A program made the position numbers and the translations under genes. A stretch of DNA of 64,000 bases, from contig NC_079235.1 in NCBI RefSeq assembly GCF_028502605.1, positions 4,617,290-4,681,289 on the forward strand. Reading direction: 5' to 3'. The notes under the pieces are model-generated. The model had not been told where the DNA came from. It did no database searches and saw only the letters and a list, made by a program, of their open reading frames with translations. Shown piece by piece: positions 57,997 to 64,000 of the stretch; within the stretch, counting starts at the first letter, position 1; each line of letters opens with the position of its first letter. The stretch is from Trichoderma breve. Taxonomy: Eukaryota > Ascomycota > Sordariomycetes > Hypocreales > Hypocreaceae.

Positions 57997-59117
57997 GATG
58001 GAGATGGACGTCAAAACACAGCTATCGTGTAAACGAGTATCGATCAAGCCGGGTGCAACTATCAAGACGGTTGAGAAAGAACACAGGACGCAGTTACGCA
58101 AAATGTTCGTATGATTGGAAGGACGTGGCTCATGGCGTGGTGCCGAATTGGCTTCTTTAGTTGCTACTAAACACAGAATGCACCGGACTTCGCTGATGTC
58201 CCGGCCATGGCGTACAAGTACAGGGTGCCAAACAGACGGATGAACTGAGCACGTCTTCGGAATAATTACCTGGGCGAGGATCAGCAAGGGGATCAGCGAG
58301 GGAAGAGCTTCTAACCGCACCCCTTACAGTTGAGGGGTGAGCATATACAGTATGGGGATGAGGTGGGGGGACGGGTCGTCTGATCTCCTGACGCCGGTCC
58401 CCTAAGTCCCCAAGGCCCCTTCCCGAAAGGGCACTATGGTTCAAGGTTATCTCAGAGCCAATCTGTCATCAGCATGGCCTCAGCACCAGTCGTCTCCTCC
58501 ACGCCTCCGCGCAGGAGCGGACTGACCCGCCCCGGGAGCAACGACAGCAGGGCGTCCATCAGCCCCCGGGCTGACCACTAAATCCATCCATCCGCGCACT
58601 GTGAGCCCACCGTGAGCCGAATGGATGGAGGAAATTAACGTTCCATGCCCTGAGACGCACGGTCGTGGAAAATTTCTCTACTACTACTCGTGCTACCTAG
58701 ATCCTCCAGACCGCTGGAGTCCACTGTGGAGTTTGCTGGCAGGCCTTCCTGCAGTACCGTGTTATACCCTGACCATGACCAAAGCCCGACGGAAGTTCGC
58801 CAACCGCCCGCGGGTCTTCCAGTCCTGTTCTGGGCGAAACCTGTTGGCTGGCTGCTGTAAGCCCGAACAAGCACGCTAACGTCAAATTTTCATGAGTCGA
58901 CAACCCTTTCTTTCTTGCCAACCTGGCCTTGGACCATGAGAGGGGGTTTTGGATCCGAGGGCGGTGAAGTGAAGTCGAGCAAACGAAGTAAGTAAGTCCA
59001 TTTGCATAGTCAGCAGAACAAGGCTGCCTACCTGGGACTCAGCCTTTCACGATTTGCTCTCCAACTTGGATTCCGCGCTCGTGTTGTCTGCGCAGAGTAT
59101 CGTCCACGCCCAACGGG
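57997..59117. promoter_or_regulatory. bidirectional promoter, NRPS / ABC transporter
   Basis: A 1.1 kb GC-richer spacer between head-to-head genes. It contains several AGGGG/CCCCT stress-response-like elements (58275-58420) and a CCGTGAGCC-type direct repeat near 58598-58618. The NRPS frame stays open to 58320 without C-domain features. Coordinated expression of synthetase and exporter is likely. Confidence 0.5.
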
Positions 59118-62100
59118 ATGAGTGTCTCTGCGTGCGCAAATGACGACGCCTTTGGGCCAGCCGTCGAAGGCTGTAGAGGCAACTTCGATTTTACCGTCGC
59201 CTTTGAGAAAATCATCCTCTCCATCCTGCCCAGCGCCTGCCTCGTGATACTCGCAGCGCTTCGGCTAGTCAGCCTGTCACGACAACCACACACAACAGCC
59301 AACATCCTCCTCCGTAATGTCAAAGTGGTGAGTAATAACGTCAATTGAGTGCAATGGTTGCCAGTGAGGCTTGCTAACGTCTATTCAGGTCTTGCTTTCT
59401 GGCTTTTCCGCCACTCAGATCGCAGTCCTGGTAGTTCTAGCCAAGCACCCCGAAACTGCTGCCCACTCCCTCTCACTAGGGGCAGCCGCCATCACACTGC
59501 TTGCTTCAATCCTTGCGATTGGGCTGTCTTACCTCGAACATTCTCGCTCGTTAAAGCCTTCTATTCTTTTGGAGTCGTTTCTGTTTTCCACACTGCTCTT
59601 CGACATTGTACAAGTCCGCACAATCTGGCTCTCTCAACAGAGAACTCTTGCCATTGTCTTCACCGTTGCCGTCGCCATCAAAACCGTCAACTTTTGTTTA
59701 GAGGCCACCCCAAAATCGCAATTGAAGAACAGCCAGGAACGCAAATGCAGCCCAGAAATCACAAGCGGAATTTTCAGTATCGGCGTCTTCTCATGGCTCA
59801 ACTCGCTACTCTTCCGTGGATACCGCGGAACAATCGCTACCGACGACCTTTACCCTCTCGATGCAACCTTGAAAGCAAGACGACTTCACGATAAGCTCAC
59901 ATCCACACGTCAATTACAAGATGCGACCGATGAACAGATACTAGAGTCAATTCCTCTCAAGAAACTCTGCTGGGCACTACTGGGGCCCTTTCTGTATCCA
60001 ATTCCAGCCCGTTTGCTTCTGCTCGCACTGAAGCTCTGCCAGCCATTCTTCATTGACGGCATGTTGGAGTTTTTGGGAACCCCTGAAGAACTGCGCGACA
60101 AAAACCATGGGTATGGCCTCATTGCGGCTTCTATACTCATCTATGCAGGCATTGCCATCTCCTCTGGAGTGTACCAGTACTACAACCAAAGATTTGTCTA
60201 CATGCTTCGTTCCACTCTCCACACTGCTATCTTTCGAAAGACTACGGAGATTAGCTTAGCAGCTGGCAAGGCAGATACGGCCATCACCCTCATGAGCACT
60301 GATCTTGATCGTGTCGTAGCTGGTTTTCGAGTTATCCATGAAATGTGGGCAATTACCTCGCAGGTAGCCATTGGTTGCTTTCTCCTGCAACGTCAAGTTG
60401 GAGTTTCATTCGTCTCTCCCATTGCCGTCATCGCCGTATGCTGCGTATTGACGACGGCATTAGGCAAACCCATTAATAAACGTCTGGGGTCTTGGATGGG
60501 GCAGATTGAGCAGCGTGTTAGCGCGACTGCCACAACAGTTGCGAAGATGAAGTCGTATAAGATCTCAGGTCTTGCCGAGGTCATGGGCTCCATTATTCAA
60601 AGCCTTCGAGAAAAGGAGATCCGTATTGGTCTACGGTTTCGCTGGCTTATCATCTGCACCATTACGCTTGGCGCTGTGCCTTCAGCCTTCTCCCCACTCA
60701 TCACTTTCGCTGTCACTTCTACCTCCAGATTAAACGTGTCAACCATCTTCACCTCCTACTCGTACATCGTTCTCATCACGCTCCCGTTCACAATCATTTT
60801 TAACAATGTTCCAATTGTCATTGCGGCTTTTACCTGCATTGGGCGCATTCGAAGCTTTCTTGTTTCAGATCCAAGGGTTGATTTTCGATCGTGGGCGTCT
60901 GAAGCTGGCGAGGGAGAAAAGGAAAGCGGCTTGGCTTTCAAAGTTGAAGATGGAACTTTTGGATGGACGGCCGACAAATCAGTTTTGACCAACATGAGCT
61001 GCGAGATTCCGCTGAAAGCTTTGACCATTATCATCGGCCCCATTGCTTCAGGCAAATCGACGTTGTGCAAGGTTCTGCTCGGCGAGATTCCCATTCATTC
61101 TGGTAAAGTCTCTGTTTTTCTACCCCGCGGCAGCAGCATCGGCTACTGCCAACAAGAGCCCTTTCTCTACAACGATACTCTTAAGCACAACATCGTTGGT
61201 CGTTCCGACTTCAACCAGAAGAAATATGACGAAATCATTGCAGCGACACTCCTAGACGTTGACATTCGCGCTCTTGAGCGTGGTAGCGACACAATGATGG
61301 GAAGCAGCGGCTCCACCTTGAGTGGAGGTCAGAAGCAACGTGTGGCCATTGCCAGAGCGCTCTACTCCGAGGCTAAGACTCTCATCTTTGATGATGTAAT
61401 GAGTGGGCTGGATGCAAGCACAGCTTCGAAGCTGTTTCAGCGTGTCTTTGCACCCGGCGGCTTCGTGAGAAGAAACGGCATTACCGCAGTGCTCTGTACC
61501 CATGCTGTCGGCCATCTGCCTGCAGCGGACCATGTTATTGTCCTTGGAGCCGACGGTGCCAAGGCTGACCAAGGGCATTTCGAGCAACTTGTTGAAAGTA
61601 ACGAGTACGTTCAAAAACTTGATATCAAGACGACCGTCACAGAGGTCCAAGAGCCACTGGCGTTAGAGACAAGTGCTTCAGAGCTAAGCGTTCCAAAGCC
61701 AAAGTTGCTGGAAGATTCCATCGCCGAGTCACCAAGCTCAGACAAAGGATCTCCAGGCAGCTCAACTCGTGGAATGGGCGACTGGGCCGTGTACAAACAT
61801 TGGTTTAAAAGCGTCCGTCCATTCTCAACAGTCTCATTGGCTCTCTGGGCTCTGATCCATGGATTTAGCTCCAATTTTGGTGTCATCTGGTTGAACTATT
61901 GGTCTCAAGATTCCTTCGGCCATGAGCGAGGTTTCTACATTGGAATATATGCACTGCTCCAGTCCATGTTTCTTATCTCGTGGATTCTTAGCGCAATTGA
62001 GATCTTCATCTCCATGACCACGTGGGCTGGAGCTGCTTTGCACAAGGAAGCTTTGCAGACTGTCGTCACTGCTCCCCTGAGATATCTCACGACTACGGAC

Positions 62101-63687
62101 GTTGGCGTCATTACCAATCACTTCTCCCAAGATCTAACTTTGATTGACGGGGAGCTGCTATTTGCTTTCTTCTCTGTTGCCCTCACTTTGACAGAGTCTT
62201 TTGGGATGATGATTGTCATTGCAACGGCGGCCCCATATCTCGCCATTGGATTTCCCTTTTTATTTGCGACATTGTACGTCGTGCAGCGATTCTACCTCAA
62301 GACTTCGAGGCAAATGCGACTGCTCGACCTAGAAGCTAAAAGTCCTCTCTAGTAAGTGTTACACCAGTACCCGTAAGTTCTCTGTGGGTAACCTTAACGG
62401 CTAACCATCTGTAGTACTCATTTTCTCGACACTACAAAAGGAATTGCCACTGTTCGTGCCTTTGGATGGACTCCATACGACATTGACCACAACGATAATC
62501 TGCTTGACAGTGCTCAACAGCCAGCTTATTTGCTGGCTATGATTCAACAATGGCTTCGCGTGGTTATGCAGCTTATTGTGGCTGGCTTGGCACTTCTGCT
62601 CGTCTCCCTAGCTACACAGCTTGAGTCCAACGTGGGCCTGGCGGGAACGAGCTTGGTTAGCCTGCTGTCATTCGGCTCCTCACTTTCCGAGCTCGTGCAA
62701 AACTATACAGACCTGGAAACCTGTATCGGGGCTGTGAGTCGTTTGAAGACGTTCTCGGCCTCGGTCACCCCTGAGGATAGGCTATCTGACAACCTCGAGC
62801 CTCCTGAATCCTGGCCAACTAGTGGAGCCGTTGAGTTGAAGCACGTGTCTGCTTCGTATTCTTCAGACGACGCGGGCTCCATCGCACCGTCCGAGTCATC
62901 TCAACGCACTGTGGACTTGGTCCTGCATGATGTGAGCCTAAGCATCCTGCCGGGACAAAAGGTTGCCGTATGCGGTCGGACTGGAAGTGGCAAATCCACG
63001 CTAATGCTCCTGCTCCTTCGTCTCCTCGACCCACTCAACAATACGTCGATGACATTAACGATCGATCAAGTACCTCTCTGCGAAGTGAAACGTGGTACAC
63101 TTCGACAAAGAGTCATAGCTTTGTCCCAGGAAGCCACTTTCTTACCTGATGGAAACACCATCAGGCAGAACATTGACCCACGCTCCGAAGCCACCGACGC
63201 AGCATGTCTGTCCGTCCTTGATGTCGTCGGCCTTGCCAAGTTTGTCAGTGGCCGAGGGGGGCTAGATGCTTCCATGAAGGCCGATGATCTAAGCATGGGT
63301 GAAAGGCAATTATTTTGTCTCGGGCGCGCCATCTTACGGAAAAGGATCAAAGATCAGAAGACCGAGCAAGAAAAGGCTGGGGGCGTGTTACTGCTTGATG
63401 AGGTGAGCAGTAGCGTCGATCATGACACCGATCGTCGCCTTCAGGAGATTATCAAGGCTGAGTTTGAGAATTATACGGTGATTGCGGTGTCGCATCGCCT
63501 GCAAACAGTCGTGGACTACTCTGACCGTGTGTTCGTTCTGGATGGGGGTAGACTGGTTGAATCGGGCACTCCGCAAGCGTTGATTGCGACTCCAGGGTCA
63601 TACTTCGGAGAATTGTGGAAGAACGACGGTGTCAAATCTTCCACGGACAATACTGAGACAAATTCGGCCACAGGAGTGGTGGAGTAA
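59118..63687 (+). CDS. ABC-C (MRP-type) multidrug/metabolite exporter
   Basis: Three exons, 59118-59327, 59389-62351 and 62415-63687, giving 1481 residues. An N-terminal membrane region (TMD0, residues ~25-170) precedes two transmembrane/nucleotide-binding halves. NBD1 has Walker A GPIASGKST (~621), signature LSGGQKQRVAIARA (~713) and Walker B LIFDDVMSGLD, with Asp for the catalytic Glu as in many ABC-C NBD1s. NBD2 has GRTGSGKST (~1246), LSMGERQ (~1350) and the complete LLLDEVSSSVD. The second intron splits the conserved SPLYTHFL. Divergent pairing with the NRPS suggests export of, or self-protection against, its product at the plasma or vacuolar membrane. Confidence 0.93.
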
Positions 63688-64000
63688 TGGAACGAGAACG
63701 AGCTTGTACAACTAGCTAGCAAGCTTAGGTGTCACAAGGACCGCGGTAGTTAGAAACCCTGAAACATGGGTCAATTGCTAGACCGATTTTTCGTATTGCC
63801 AAGAGCTCAAGCAGTTGCCATTTCAATAGTAGAAACTTCCATAGCAGGTTGTGCACTTCAACTCAAAGATGAGCGGGTCCTGGGTTAGAGTTGCATTGTT
63901 CACATGCTATTGGCTTGGATCCCGATCCATTCCCAAAAGACTCATACTCGTACGAGTATGAGTTCGGTGGTTTCTTTCCACGTAACTGCCATGACCCCCA
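63688..64000. other. downstream spacer at window end
   Basis: A 313 bp spacer after the ABC gene. No new start or motif is visible before the window ends. Further cluster genes may lie beyond. Confidence 0.4.

Noticed and set aside
57997..58320. Extending the NRPS N-terminus to the open frame's limit at 58320
   Set aside because: The added residues show no condensation-domain or targeting features, and the ATG at 57996 directly precedes the homologous region.

Overview
This window is nuclear DNA from a filamentous ascomycete (Pezizomycotina). A Sordariomycete, perhaps Hypocreales, is my guess, but the sequence alone does not prove it. The evidence is short GT..AG introns (about 30-120 bp, several with CTAAC-like branch points), three Zn2Cys6 regulators, an HET-domain gene, a DUF3425-type bZIP gene and a multimodular NRPS. 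Genes sit singly on both strands, separated by AT-rich spacers holding decayed coding remnants, which is typical of an accessory region. I see no tRNA, rRNA, CRISPR or intact transposon.

Layout. 0-2.3 kb: a secreted SMP-30-like beta-propeller and a broken sugar-transporter tail. 2.3-9.8 kb: a Zn2Cys6 factor, a CaiB/BaiF-type CoA-transferase and an L-carnitine/3-hydroxyacyl-CoA dehydrogenase-like enzyme, which together look like a small catabolic set. 9.8-12.8 kb: decayed DNA with one remnant gene. 12.8-14.6 kb: an UNC93-like MFS transporter. 15-24.7 kb: a P450, an FAH-family hydrolase, a 1070-residue EAR-propeller/alpha-beta-hydrolase fusion, an SDR and a bZIP. 26-30.3 kb: a Thr-rich secreted protein and a second Zn2Cys6 factor. 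30.7-33.7 kb: an ankyrin-HET protein. 34.4-36.2 kb: a secreted GH43. 37.4-41.5 kb: a methyltransferase and an arrestin-like protein. 43-46.7 kb: a third Zn2Cys6 factor and a ketoreductase-like SDR. 47.9-63.7 kb: a DUF1749 (SidJ-like) hydrolase, a 2835-residue NRPS and a divergent ABC-C exporter.

Two systems stand out. First, CGG triplets spaced exactly 10 bp apart form a seven-copy array upstream of the fusion gene and a five-copy array in the shared P450/FAH promoter. A three-copy version lies upstream of the second Zn2Cys6 gene. This suggests an autoregulated Zn2Cys6 regulon acting through helically phased half-sites, controlling a small pathway with no obvious backbone synthase. Second, the NRPS reads C*-A-T-C-A-T-E-C. 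Its first A domain has Val where the amino-group-binding Asp normally sits, and the terminal C domain follows an epimerase and carries SHxxxDxxS. This suggests a cyclic two-unit product built from an unusual starter and a D-residue.
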